A DNA stretch of 64,000 nucleotides from Parafannyhessea umbonata (GCF_012844235.1 NZ_JABAGR010000009.1:35680-99679); one strand, 5' to 3'. Positions 8,825 to 16,913 are shown, numbered from the stretch's first letter. Notes: generated from the sequence alone by a model not told the origin. Numbers and translations are program-made.

Positions 8825-8953
8825 GGCTATGCACAACCGTTCGTCGCGAACGCACCCCGTTCGTCGCGCCCCGCCAGACGGCGCGGGCGCGACTCACTCA
8901 CCATAACGGGCGTTGCCACAGGGAAGGCCACACGCCCTTCTCGCCTGTGTGTA

Positions 8954-8981
8954 TTGATTTATGTCGATACGTTGTTAGAAT
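8954..8981 (+). promoter_or_regulatory. Promoter for arsC-arsR
   Basis: A -35 TTGATT and a -10 TAGAAT with 16-base spacing lie about 45 bases upstream of the arsC start. The spacer and -35 region (TTGATTTATGTCGATAC) resemble ArsR-type operators only loosely. Confidence 0.6.
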
Positions 8982-9024
8982 AATCGAATCCACCTGCGAT
9001 AACGCCGTGGAAAGGGACGAGGCC

Positions 9025-9456
9025 ATGGACAGTTCGAACGCATTCGCAAACGCCGCGCCACGCCACGCACCCACCATCGCCTTCGTGTGCACGCACAACG
9101 CGTGCCGCAGCCAGATGGCAGAGGCGCTCGCGAGGCAGCTGCTGCCCCGTGGCACACAGATCTTCTCGGCGGGAACGGACCCCACCGACCACGTGGACGA
9201 GGGCGCGCTGCAAGAGCTCGCGCGCCGCGGCGTCAGTGCGGCCGGCCTGCACCCCAAGCCGCTTTCCCGGCTGCCGCGCGTGGACTGGCTTGTTACCATG
9301 GGGTGCGGGGTTTCCTGCCCCAGCCTGCCGTGCGCGCACCGCGAGGACTGGGGCCTGGACGACCCAATGGGCGGCTCGCCCCGCTCCTACCGGGAGTGCG
9401 CGGATGCCATCGCGCAGCACCTGCGCCAGCTGGGCGAGAAGATCGCACGCGCCTAG
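9025..9456 (+). CDS. arsC: Arsenate reductase / low-molecular-weight protein tyrosine phosphatase family
   Basis: The protein has 143 residues. The P-loop CTHNACR (C-x5-R) at about residues 22-28 is followed by SQMAEA. The DDPMGGSP segment supplies the general-acid Asp. Further Cys residues in MGCGVSCPSLPC match the redox pair of thioredoxin-coupled arsenate reductases and argue against a plain phosphatase. It would reduce arsenate to arsenite. The ATG at 9025 follows AAAGGGACGAGG. It lies 36 bases before arsR, so the two are probably co-transcribed. No arsenite exporter (acr3/arsB) is adjacent, which is unusual. Confidence 0.8.
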   Translation: MDSSNAFANAAPRHAPTIAFVCTHNACRSQMAEALARQLLPRGTQIFSAGTDPTDHVDEGALQELARRGVSAAGLHPKPLSRLPRVDWLVTMGCGVSCPSLPCAHREDWGLDDPMGGSPRSYRECADAIAQHLRQLGEKIARA

Positions 9457-9492
9457 GCCGCGGAGCCGCGCGGGGCGCAACGGAGGTACCAG

Positions 9493-9858
9493 ATGGAAAG
9501 CCAAATGACAGACGACCAGCTGAGGGCTGTGTTCAAGGCGCTTGCGGATGCGCGGCGCCTTGCGATCGTGCACATGCTCGAGCGCGGCGGCGAGGTGTGC
9601 GCCTGCAACCTGCTGGACGGCCTGGACATAACCCAGCCCACGCTGTCGCACCACATGAAGGTGCTGTGCGACAGCGGCCTCGTGCAGTGCCGCAAGGACA
9701 GCCGCTGGTGCTACTACTCCGTTGACGCCGGCGCCGCGCGCAAGATGTCTGCAGCCTTTGCGCTGCTTGCGGACACCGCGTCCGACGTCGGCGACGGCGA
9801 CGAGCCCGCCGGCGCCTGCTCGTGCGCGCGCCAGGGCTCGTGCAGCTGCAGCAACTAG
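9493..9858 (+). CDS. arsR: ArsR/SmtB family metalloregulator
   Basis: The protein has 121 residues with a winged helix-turn-helix (TQPTLSHHMKVL recognition helix near residues 54-65). The Cys pair in EVCACNLL just before it is the alpha-3 arsenite/antimonite binding site of ArsR proteins. A Cys-rich tail (CSCARQGSCSCSN) gives more possible thiol ligands and is unusual in length. The ATG follows an ideal GGAGG site. The gene follows arsC, so autoregulation through the upstream promoter is likely. Confidence 0.85.
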   Translation: MESQMTDDQLRAVFKALADARRLAIVHMLERGGEVCACNLLDGLDITQPTLSHHMKVLCDSGLVQCRKDSRWCYYSVDAGAARKMSAAFALLADTASDVGDGDEPAGACSCARQGSCSCSN

Positions 9859-9867
9859 CCTGCTGCC

Positions 9868-9916
9868 ACTTGCATCTGTCTTTTGCTAGCAAGCTAGGCC
9901 AACTTGCATCTGTCTT
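9868..9916. repeat. 15-base direct repeat around a small palindrome
   Basis: ACTTGCATCTGTCTT occurs at 9868-9882 and 9902-9916. Between them TTGCTAGCAA is a perfect ten-base palindrome. It lies just after the arsR stop. It could be a recombination footprint at the edge of the lower-GC patch. Confidence 0.5.
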
Positions 9917-9929
9917 GCGACAACAATTT

Positions 9930-9986
9930 CGTGTACTTGGAGTACATGATTTTGCGAAATTTCGCGTATCTCAAGTACACGTTTTT
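9930..9986 (+). terminator. Nested palindrome, likely terminator after arsR
   Basis: CGTGTACTTG (9930-9939) pairs perfectly with CAAGTACACG (9972-9981), followed by a TTTTT run. A second perfect palindrome, GCGAAATTTCGC (9954-9965), sits inside the loop. The outer stem plus the T-run would terminate arsC-arsR transcription. The inner palindrome is unexplained. Confidence 0.55.
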
Positions 9987-10039
9987 CTACTTGCGTCCAA
10001 AGCTGCGGGCCGTGCGACGCAACTAAGCTCGCAATCTTC

Positions 10040-10198
10040 ATGAAGAAGAGCGGCATCCCGTACACCCAACTCCTCGCACAGGAAGACTTCGACAATGCGG
10101 TAGCATCAAACAACCGAGAAGCGAAACACAACACGCCTCGCGCCGCGTTCTACATTGGCTCCGAGCCTGACAGGTGCCTTGTCCAGGCCGACCCGTAA
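10040..10198 (+). CDS. Possible 52-residue small protein or gene remnant
   Basis: An ATG-initiated frame of 52 codons encodes a hydrophilic peptide beginning MKKSGIPYTQLLAQEDF and ending CLVQADP. Its amino-acid composition looks protein-like, but no ribosome binding site precedes it and I recognise no family. It lies at the boundary of the AT-rich patch, so it may be the truncated end of an imported gene rather than a complete one. Confidence 0.35.
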   Translation: MKKSGIPYTQLLAQEDFDNAVASNNREAKHNTPRAAFYIGSEPDRCLVQADP

Positions 10199-10624
10199 TC
10201 GCATGCCGTCGAAAAATCAAACCTCACGCTTCTTGCTACCTAGAGCGTAATTCCGCCCGGAGTCAATCACTCGCCTCGACTTGGCGTGGCTGCAGTAAAT
10301 GAGAACGAACGCATGTGTTGTGCAGTCGCCGTGCACATTTATAGCCCATGCTCTCCCCTAGCCCATATTCAGGAGAAAATGCATTTCGCTGATATTTCTG
10401 TATAATATTATTATTCTTCGCTATTATAATAAATATTTAGAAATTTTACATTCGTTTTAGAAAATTAAGGAAAGTTAGGCTCAGAAATCTATGGCCATTT
10501 CTGAGCATGAGGCCGCTCGTAGCAAAGAAAGTTACGAGAAGAACCGGACGTGTAAAGATAGCCCCTTCTACCTGCGGATATATAAAACGACAAACCCCCT
10601 AGGAAAGTTACGGGAAAGTTAGCC
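10199..10624. other. AT-rich non-coding patch downstream of the AlbA_2 gene
   Basis: This is the most AT-rich stretch in the window, with TATAATATTATTATT-like sequence near 10400. It contains four copies of GAAAGTTA (10470, 10527, 10603 and 10614) and a perfect hairpin at 10479-10506. No gene is supported. The composition contrasts sharply with the chromosome and marks imported DNA. Confidence 0.6.
10479..10506 (-). terminator. Perfect hairpin downstream of the AlbA_2 gene
   Basis: GCTCAGAAAT pairs with ATTTCTGAGC over ten bases with an eight-base loop. It lies about 120 bases after the stop of the minus-strand gene and may terminate it, although there is no clean U-run. Confidence 0.35.
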
Positions 10625-12091
10625 TTACGCCCAAGCGGGAACATAACGCATATATCGCGGAGCGGTTTCAGGGTCGACAGGTTTTATTAAGCCATCTCCG
10701 ACCGCCGTCGCCAGCAGCTTCGAGACGGTCGAGGAACTGGGTCCCCCCTCTCCGAAACGGCAGCGAAGCGATTTGTTGGTCATGGCCTCGCCATTCGTGA
10801 AGCAAATGCAAGCGTGCCAGTAGCAAGCCATAACGCGATCCTGTAAGCTCATCGAGCGATAGGGCACATAAGCGAGCAGGGAAATTCTCACACTGCCACC
10901 CGCCCCCTCATATTCAACAGCCTTGGGCGCCGGGAGATACAGCGCTTCGCATGAAGAGATGATTCTGTCCCAGCCGGTTCCAAGCTCTTCGCAAAAACGA
11001 AACCGCCTCATCAGGCTCGCAAGCTTCTGATTTCGTGATTTCGGAGGGTTGTCAACCAACCGCATAAGATCCACAAGCGACGTCCCTGGGTTGGTGAAGT
11101 CTACGCGATCGGAAAACACCTCTACGACGGGACCACTACCAGTTACCGCAAGGTCCTGATGAATGAGCGCATTAGCAAGAATCTCACGAATTGCCCTTTC
11201 AGGATAGGCGGTTGTTTGGACCCTCACTGCACCAACAATGTCCTCTTTTGCGGGTGTAAGCGCCATTATCATTTCGACTGCCGACTCGAACTCAACAGCA
11301 TAACCGCCCTCGTAGTCCTTGCTTCTGAGTATCTCGCTCCGACCTCGCCCCTTATACTGAACGAGCCTTAATGCCTTCCTCGCAACCGTAGGAAAGTTTT
11401 TGAGGCTCTTGGCCAACAGAATTGCGCCGAGGTTCGTCACGGCATAACGGCCATCATCCTGACGCAGAATTATTTCATCATCGCAGAGGTAGTGCGCGAC
11501 TTCGTCCCGCGACTGCGGCATCGGCGTTCCAAGCAAATCGAAGTACTTCGGAAAGTCGAGCAGAGACAGTGCGTCAGGAAGAGTTAGGCCTCCCTTGGCC
11601 GCAATGCTCTCGAAGTCCGATTTTGTAATTCGACTCCAAACCTCTGATTCTAAGACGGGGTATTCCCGCAGCTTCTTGGTATAGCTTCCCACTCGAATGT
11701 AAGGAACCCGTTCGAAGTCAACGGTATGGTAAAAGGCTGCTTGTACCATAAGAACCGTCACGCGCTTGCCGCACACAACGTCTTCGGCGAACTCGAATGA
11801 TGCGTTATCTGTCAGCTGATGATGGAGCCAGTTCTCAAGCTCCTCATTGCCCCTCTTTTCAAGCCGATATCGAAAGGAGCTGCCAATGACATCATGCGTT
11901 TTATCATCGACGCCCCAAACCATGTATGCTGTAGGGATGCCCAGCCTGCAAGCAGAATTAGCTAACGCGCTTATCCTTTGGCCAATCATCTCAGCATCCG
12001 AGTTGTTCGTCTTGAACTCAATCCACTCTGTCTCGGCGTCGTGATGGCATAGTTCCTTCACAAGCAGCGCAATATCAACATCGGTACCCAT
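10625..12091 (-). CDS. AlbA_2/Schlafen-domain putative ATP-binding regulator
   Basis: The protein has 488 residues. The N-terminal AlbA_2 (Schlafen-like) domain shows EWIEFKTNN near residue 22 and a MVWGVDDKTH segment. The C-terminal half has a GHKL/HATPase-like part with REILANALIHQDL and a GTGWDRI segment, followed by a winged-helix-like end. Such proteins are annotated as transcriptional regulators or RecG-like ATP-binding proteins and are common on mobile islands; some related proteins act in phage defence. Codon use is clearly AT-richer than in neighbours and the gene ends in an AT-rich patch, which indicates transfer. The start is the ATG at 12091. Confidence 0.8.
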   Translation of the reverse strand: MGTDVDIALLVKELCHHDAETEWIEFKTNNSDAEMIGQRISALANSACRLGIPTAYMVWGVDDKTHDVIGSSFRYRLEKRGNEELENWLHHQLTDNASFEFAEDVVCGKRVTVLMVQAAFYHTVDFERVPYIRVGSYTKKLREYPVLESEVWSRITKSDFESIAAKGGLTLPDALSLLDFPKYFDLLGTPMPQSRDEVAHYLCDDEIILRQDDGRYAVTNLGAILLAKSLKNFPTVARKALRLVQYKGRGRSEILRSKDYEGGYAVEFESAVEMIMALTPAKEDIVGAVRVQTTAYPERAIREILANALIHQDLAVTGSGPVVEVFSDRVDFTNPGTSLVDLMRLVDNPPKSRNQKLASLMRRFRFCEELGTGWDRIISSCEALYLPAPKAVEYEGAGGSVRISLLAYVPYRSMSLQDRVMACYWHACICFTNGEAMTNKSLRCRFGEGGPSSSTVSKLLATAVGDGLIKPVDPETAPRYMRYVPAWA

Positions 12092-12198
12092 GAGACCCCG
12101 TCGTCCGAAAATATAGTTCCGGATATTCTACAGCACTAATTAGCCCTCAATATGAGCCGCGTCGCCACCTTTAAGTGGAACAATAAGGCATGCGATAG

Positions 12199-12232
12199 AA
12201 AAACGGCCAGAGACCGAAGCCTCTGGCCGTTT
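12199..12232 (-). terminator. Terminator after tRNA-Pro
   Basis: A perfect 12-base stem (AAACGGCCAGAG at 12201-12212 with CTCTGGCCGTTT at 12221-12232) is read on the minus strand into a TTTTT run. It lies directly after the 3' end of the tRNA. Confidence 0.8.
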
Positions 12233-12240
12233 GACATTCG

Positions 12241-12317
<77 letters not shown>

Positions 12318-12331
12318 TTAGCGTAGTTACT

Positions 12332-13270
12332 CTAGCAGAACTGCGCGCGTTTTCCAACCGTAAATGTTGCGCAAGACCACCAATCTTCCTCATCTTGCGC
12401 ACACGCGGCGATCGCGCGGGCGGCCGCATGCGTCTCGCAGATGGCAAACACGCAGCTACCAGACCCCGTTACCTGTGCGGCCACCACGCCGGGCCGCCTT
12501 TGCAGCCACGACTTCACGCGCAAGATTTCTGGAACAAGGCGCGTTGCCGCGCCCTCAAGGTTGTTGTACAGCGCGGCCGCCACACCCATGGCGTCGCCGT
12601 CGCGCAGCGCCGCAAGCATGGGCGCGGGCGACGCGGGCACGACGGGCGCCGCATCGAACTCGCGGTACGCCGCGACGGTCGAGACGCCCCGCGCCGGCCT
12701 CACCAGCGCCACCGGCAGCCCCTCGAGCACGGGAAACGTCTGCGCGAGCACGTCGCCGGCGCCCGTCAGGTACGACGGCGCCAGATTCAGGAAGAACGGC
12801 ACGTCCGCGCCCACGGAGCGTGCGGCGGCCACGACGCGCGGGTCCTTCTCGTCCAGGGAAAACAGCCGGCACAGCGCCAGGATCACGGAGGCGGCGTCGC
12901 TGGACGAGCCCCCAAGGCCACTCTGCGGCGGCACGGCCTTGCGCACCTCGACGCGCACGGGCACGGAGATGCCAAACGCCTGGCGCAGGCGCGCGGCGGC
13001 CTGCCAGGCGGTGTTCTTCTGGGGAGGGACGCCCACGTCCTCGCTCATGGCGAGAAGGACGCCGGACGCATCGGCCGCGGGCGGCTCGGGAAGCGCGGGC
13101 GGCTTGGCGTGCGGCCCGGGGGCGGGCAGCGTGCCCACCGTCACGGTGTCGCCCACGCCGAGCGCGACCATGACGGAATCCGCGCGATGGTAGCCGCGCG
13201 CGTCCCGCCCGGGATGGATGCCCAGGTGCAGGTTGACCTTGACGGGAGCGTCGATCGTTACGTGCGACAT
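12332..13270 (-). CDS. ispE: 4-diphosphocytidyl-2-C-methyl-D-erythritol kinase IspE
   Basis: The protein has 312 residues and is a GHMP kinase that phosphorylates CDP-methylerythritol in the non-mevalonate isoprenoid pathway. An N-terminal APVKVNLHLGI segment is followed by the ATP-binding PPQSGLGGSSSD motif at residues 114-125. GADVPFFL and a C-terminal TGSGSCVF segment are both typical. The start is the ATG at 13270. It lies downstream of veg, as in Bacillus, and is probably co-transcribed with it. A Pro/Ala-rich insert near residues 49-68 is longer than in most homologues. Confidence 0.93.
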   Translation of the reverse strand: MSHVTIDAPVKVNLHLGIHPGRDARGYHRADSVMVALGVGDTVTVGTLPAPGPHAKPPALPEPPAADASGVLLAMSEDVGVPPQKNTAWQAAARLRQAFGISVPVRVEVRKAVPPQSGLGGSSSDAASVILALCRLFSLDEKDPRVVAAARSVGADVPFFLNLAPSYLTGAGDVLAQTFPVLEGLPVALVRPARGVSTVAAYREFDAAPVVPASPAPMLAALRDGDAMGVAAALYNNLEGAATRLVPEILRVKSWLQRRPGVVAAQVTGSGSCVFAICETHAAARAIAACAQDEEDWWSCATFTVGKRAQFC

Positions 13271-13330
13271 GCGACCACCAATCCTCTTGCGGCGGGCGCG
13301 CGGCCCGCCGCACCCGGGCGAGCAGCGGCG

Positions 13331-13630
13331 CTAGAGCTGCTGGTCCTCGAAGCCAAAGTCGAACAGGCGCTCGCCGGTGTCGGGATCGTAGATCTCGACG
13401 GCACCGGTGAGCACGTCCACGTACTGGTAGGACTGGCGCGCCTTGCGGCCGCGGCGCTCCTCGACCTCGACCACGAACAGCGTGGGGTAGGCGCCCACGA
13501 GGGTGCCGGTGCGCTCGACAACGCGGGAGCGACCCATGTTGGCCCGGACTCGCAGATGTCTTCCCCTAAGAGAGACGAGCTCTTCTCGGATTTGGTCTAC
13601 CCTATTGGCGGGTGGAACCTCGACTTCCAT
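13331..13630 (-). CDS. veg: Veg family protein
   Basis: The protein has 99 residues. The LRGRHLRVRANMGRSRV stretch and a VGAYPTLFVVEVE segment are hallmarks of the small Veg family, whose Bacillus member is highly transcribed and influences biofilm matrix formation. The ATG follows GGAGG at a nine-base spacing. The next gene downstream is ispE, the same neighbourhood as in Bacillus, which supports the call. Confidence 0.88.
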   Translation of the reverse strand: MEVEVPPANRVDQIREELVSLRGRHLRVRANMGRSRVVERTGTLVGAYPTLFVVEVEERRGRKARQSYQYVDVLTGAVEIYDPDTGERLFDFGFEDQQL

Positions 13631-13751
13631 CTATCTGTACCTCCAAAACGCGGCCGGCGGCCCATGACGGCCCTCCGGCCCAGTGTTAAGCAACTCTCTA
13701 GTATATGGCGCTGACGCCACATCCACGGAAAACGCGGCTTAAGGAGCGAAA

Positions 13752-14843
13752 ATGAACGAAAGCAGGACCGAAAGGGTGCTTCAGAACCTCGAAAGCCAGG
13801 GGCTGAGCCAGATGTTGGTGTGCGACCCCATGTCCATCTGGTATCTGACGGGCTACTACACAGAGCCGTACGAGCGGTTCCTGGGGCTTCTGGTTGCGTG
13901 TGACGCCGAGCGGCGCCCGCGCACGGTGATGTTTTGCAACAGGCTGTTTCCGGATGCGACGGGTGCCGCGCAGAGGCTGGTGACGTTTGACGACACGGAG
14001 GACCCCGTGCCGCTGGTTGCGGCGGAGCTGGACGCCGCGGCGCCCCTGGGCGTGGACAAGAAGCTCGTGGCCAACTGGCTGCTGCCGCTGATGGACGCCC
14101 GCGCGGCGAGCGGCTTCAGGCTGGGCTCGTGGGCCGTGGACGCCACGCGCTCCGTGAAGGACGCGCGCGAGCAGGAGCTGATGCGCCAGGCGAGCCTGAC
14201 GAACGACCGCGCCATGGCCTGGCTTGCGGCGCAGGTGCGCGAGGGCGTGACGGAGCACCAGATCGCAAGCGGCCTTCTGGGCGAGTACCGCCGGCTTGGG
14301 GCCCAGGGGCACAGCTTTTCTCCCATCGTGAGCTTTGGCGCGAACGCGGCGGACCCGCACCACGAGCCGGACGACACCGTGTTCCACAAGGGCGACATGG
14401 TGCTGTTTGACGTGGGCTGCAAGCAGGACGCGTACTGCTCGGACATGACGCGCACGTTCTTTACGGCGACGCCCACGGCGCGCCAGCTTGAGGTGTACGA
14501 GACCGTGCGCCGCGCGAACGAGGCCGCGGAGGCCATCGTGCGCCCGGGCGTCACGTTTGCGCAGATAGACCTGACCGCGCGCCGCATTATCGAGGACGCC
14601 GGCTTTGGCCCGTACTTCACGCACCGCCTGGGCCACCAGATTGGCCTTGAGGACCACGAGCCGGGCGACGTGAGCGCGACGCACGACGAGCCGGTGCGCG
14701 CCGGGCAGTGCTTTAGCATCGAGCCCGGCGTGTACCTTCCCGGCGAGGTGGGCGTGCGCATCGAGGACCTGGTGATCGTGACCGAGGACGGCTGCGAGGT
14801 GCTGAACCACTACAGCCACGAGGCCACGGTGCTCGAGGTGTAG
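13752..14843 (+). CDS. M24 family metallopeptidase (Xaa-Pro aminopeptidase-like)
   Basis: The protein has 363 residues. An N-terminal creatinase-like domain (residues 1 to about 130) precedes the pita-bread catalytic domain. Metal ligands are seen in the DVGCKQDAYCSDMTRTF segment (two Asp), HRLGHQIGLEDHE (His), IEPGVY (Glu) and the C-terminal GVRIEDLV (Glu). It would remove N-terminal residues before proline or cleave X-Pro dipeptides. The ATG follows AAGGAG. It is divergent from veg-ispE. Confidence 0.88.
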   Translation: MNESRTERVLQNLESQGLSQMLVCDPMSIWYLTGYYTEPYERFLGLLVACDAERRPRTVMFCNRLFPDATGAAQRLVTFDDTEDPVPLVAAELDAAAPLGVDKKLVANWLLPLMDARAASGFRLGSWAVDATRSVKDAREQELMRQASLTNDRAMAWLAAQVREGVTEHQIASGLLGEYRRLGAQGHSFSPIVSFGANAADPHHEPDDTVFHKGDMVLFDVGCKQDAYCSDMTRTFFTATPTARQLEVYETVRRANEAAEAIVRPGVTFAQIDLTARRIIEDAGFGPYFTHRLGHQIGLEDHEPGDVSATHDEPVRAGQCFSIEPGVYLPGEVGVRIEDLVIVTEDGCEVLNHYSHEATVLEV

Positions 14844-14879
14844 CGCGAGCGCGCGGCGCGGGGGCGCGCGGGGGCGCGG

Positions 14880-15512
14880 CTACAGCTGCCGCGCGAGGTT
14901 CTGCAGGGCGTGGAAGCGATGGCTGATCGCGTTCTTCTCGCCCGCGGAGAGCTCTGCCATGGTCTTGCCCGGGGTGTCGTTGGGCAGGAACAGCGGGTCG
15001 TAGCCAAAGCCGCCGTCGCCGCGCGGCTCCGTCGCCACAAAGCCCTCGCAGTCGCCCTCGCCGTGCGTGACGCCCTCGCCGTCCTCGTCGCGCTCCACCA
15101 GCACGACGCTGGAGTGGAAGCGCGCGGTGCGGCGCTCGCGCGGGACGCCCTCCATCAGGCGCATGAGCTTCTGGTTGTTGGCGGCGTCGTTTCCGTGCTC
15201 GCCGGCCCAGCGTGCCGAGAAGATCCCGGGGGCGCCGTCGAGGGCGTCCACGCAGAGGCCGGAATCGTCCGCGACCGCCATGGCAAGGCCCGTGTTGTCG
15301 AGCGCGGCTGCCGCCTTGATGTAGGCGTTTTCCGCGAAGGTGTCGCCGTCCTCCACCGGATCGGGGAAATTGCCGAGCTCGCCGAGGGCGACGAAGCGCA
15401 CGCCCGGCAGGCTCTGGCCGAGGATCGCCTCGATCTCCGTGACCTTGTGGGGGTTGCCCGTCGCGACGACGACGGTCTTTGCGGGGTCGAGCGTGCTGAT
15501 GTCGAGTGCCAT
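14880..15512 (-). CDS. rdgB: dITP/XTP pyrophosphatase, RdgB/HAM1 family
   Basis: The protein has 210 residues and hydrolyses non-canonical purine nucleoside triphosphates (dITP, XTP), preventing their incorporation into DNA. Signature segments are the N-terminal ATGNPHKVTEI, EDGDTFAENA near residue 58, ADDSGLCVDALDGAPGIFSARWAGE near 80-104, and the C-terminal GFGYDPLF and SHRFHAL. An insert of acidic residues (VERDEDGEGVTHGEGD) lengthens the protein compared with E. coli. It lies 60 bases downstream of rph, a common actinobacterial pairing. Confidence 0.93.
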   Translation of the reverse strand: MALDISTLDPAKTVVVATGNPHKVTEIEAILGQSLPGVRFVALGELGNFPDPVEDGDTFAENAYIKAAAALDNTGLAMAVADDSGLCVDALDGAPGIFSARWAGEHGNDAANNQKLMRLMEGVPRERRTARFHSSVVLVERDEDGEGVTHGEGDCEGFVATEPRGDGGFGYDPLFLPNDTPGKTMAELSAGEKNAISHRFHALQNLARQL

Positions 15513-15572
15513 GGGTTTCTCTCCTTTGGCTGGATGCGTCGATGGTAGCGCGCGGGGCGGCGCGCGGGGCGG

Positions 15573-16325
15573 CTAGTCCGAGAAGCCCGTGACCCGGTTC
15601 TGCAGGCGGATGAGCTCTTGGATTCCCGCCTGGCCCATGTCGAGCAAGGCGTCGAGCTCTTCTCGGCTGATGGTGGAGCGCTCGCCGGTGCCCTGCACCT
15701 CCACGATGCCGCCGTCGCCCGTGCACACGAGGTTGAGGTCGACCTGCGCGTGGCTGTCCTCGGGGTAGTCGAGGTCGAGCAGGAGGTGATCGGCGACCTT
15801 GCCCATGCTGATGGCCGCGACCTGGCCGGTGAGCGGCAGGCGCTTGATCTTGCCGGCGTCGACCCACTTTTGGAGCGCGTCGTGCAGCGCCACCCACGCG
15901 CCGGTGATCGACGCGGTGCGCGTGCCGCCGTCCGCCTGGATTACGTCGCAGTCGCACGTGACGGTGAGCTCGCCCAGGCGATGCATGTCGCACACGGCGC
16001 GCAGGCTTCTGCCAACGAGGCGCTCGATCTCCATCGAGCGGCCCTTGCGGCCCTTGTACTCGCGGCGCGTGCGCGTGGACGTGGACGCCGGGAGCATGGC
16101 GTACTCCGCGGTGACCCAGCCGGCGCGCGAGCCCTTGCGCCACGCGGGCACGCCCTCCTCCACCGTGGCGGTGCACATGACGCGCGTGTTGCCGAACTCC
16201 GCCAGGCACGAGCCGTCCGCGTTCATCATCACGTCTCGCGTGAGCTTCACGGGGCGCATCTGGTTGGCGGCGCGGCCGTAGCTGCGCGCGGGGGTGCCTG
16301 CGGCGGGGGTGTTGTGCTGGTCCAT
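15573..16325 (-). CDS. rph: Ribonuclease PH
   Basis: The protein has 250 residues and is the phosphorolytic 3'-5' exoribonuclease that trims tRNA 3' ends. The core signatures are MRPVKLTRD, GNTRVMCTATVEEGVP, the ERLVGRSLRAVCD segment and TCDCDVIQADGGTRTASITGA, whose Asp residues bind metal. The ATG at 16325 follows AGGAGG. It precedes rdgB in the same unit. The 5' side carries the unusual hairpin array at 16411-16811, which could lie in its leader. Confidence 0.95.
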   Translation of the reverse strand: MDQHNTPAAGTPARSYGRAANQMRPVKLTRDVMMNADGSCLAEFGNTRVMCTATVEEGVPAWRKGSRAGWVTAEYAMLPASTSTRTRREYKGRKGRSMEIERLVGRSLRAVCDMHRLGELTVTCDCDVIQADGGTRTASITGAWVALHDALQKWVDAGKIKRLPLTGQVAAISMGKVADHLLLDLDYPEDSHAQVDLNLVCTGDGGIVEVQGTGERSTISREELDALLDMGQAGIQELIRLQNRVTGFSD

Positions 16326-16410
16326 CGTTTCCTCCTGTTGCTGGGGTTCTTCAGCAGAAGCCTACCACGCGAGTGAGGGACGGGCGGACGCGGGCGGGGC
16401 CGGGGGCGCT

Positions 16411-16811
16411 CACTATCTGACAGGTGCGGGTTCTGTCAGGTAGTGAGGTGTGGAGCGAGCTCACTTTCTGACAGAAGCGAGATCTGTCGGAAAGTGAGTG
16501 CCTCGGGGGCGGAAATCGAGCGAAAGGCCAGATGGGAGCCACCACTTTCTGACAGGTGCGGAAAGTGTCAGGTAGTGAGGGGCCGGGGGGGCACCACTAT
16601 CTGACAGGTTCGGGTTCTGTCAGGTAGTGAGGTGTGGGGCGAGCTCACTTTCTGACAGAAGCGAGATCTGTCGGAAAGTGAGCGTCTCGGGGGTGGAAAT
16701 CGAGCGAAAAGCCAGATGGGAGCCACCACTTTCTGACAGGTGCGGGTTCTGTCAGGTAGTGAGGGACCGGGGGCATCACTATCTGACAGGTTCGGGATCT
16801 GTCAGGTAGTG
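16411..16811. repeat. Array of seven 35-base hairpins inside a 184-base tandem repeat
   Basis: Seven inverted repeats of the form CACTWTCTGACAG - nine bases - CTGTCRGRWAGTG lie at 16411-16445, 16462-16496, 16543-16577, 16595-16629, 16646-16680, 16727-16761 and 16777-16811. The first three and the next three are successive copies of a 184-base unit, and the seventh starts a third copy. Two stem types alternate (CTATC with GGTAG, CTTTC with GAAAG), so most stems stay paired though the sequence differs; the third and sixth hairpins are mixed. The array fills the 588-base gap between rph and tRNA-Val. Confidence 0.9.
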
Positions 16812-16871
16812 GGACTTGCGAGGGTCACGCCAGCCGGGCGCCAGCCGCGGGGCTCGCGGGCCCCGCGCAGC

Positions 16872-16906
16872 AAAAGGCCGGACCCGCGCGTGCGGGCCCG
16901 GCCGAG
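16872..16906 (-). terminator. Terminator after tRNA-Val
   Basis: A GC-rich stem (GGCCGGACCCGC with GCGGGCCCGGCC) is read on the minus strand into TTTTG just after the tRNA 3' end. Confidence 0.7.
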
Positions 16907-16913
16907 GGTGCGA

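Larger units (their letters stand above)
8664..9024. other. Divergent regulatory region between 2-hydroxyacid dehydrogenase and arsC
   Basis: This 361-base interval contains a dyad at 8803-8824, a repeated CCGTTCGTCGCG motif near 8838-8870 and a sigma-70-like promoter at 8954-8981. No gene is supported within it. Confidence 0.5.

Noticed and set aside
16351..16809. Short open frames across the hairpin array on both strands
   Set aside because: They are translations of the repeated hairpins, lack ribosome binding sites and repeat the same residues, so they are not genes.
16411..16811. CRISPR-like array of regularly spaced repeats
   Set aside because: The repeats are hairpins with uneven spacers (16, 46 and 17 bases), and the spacers are themselves repeated every 184 bases. 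No cas genes are present.
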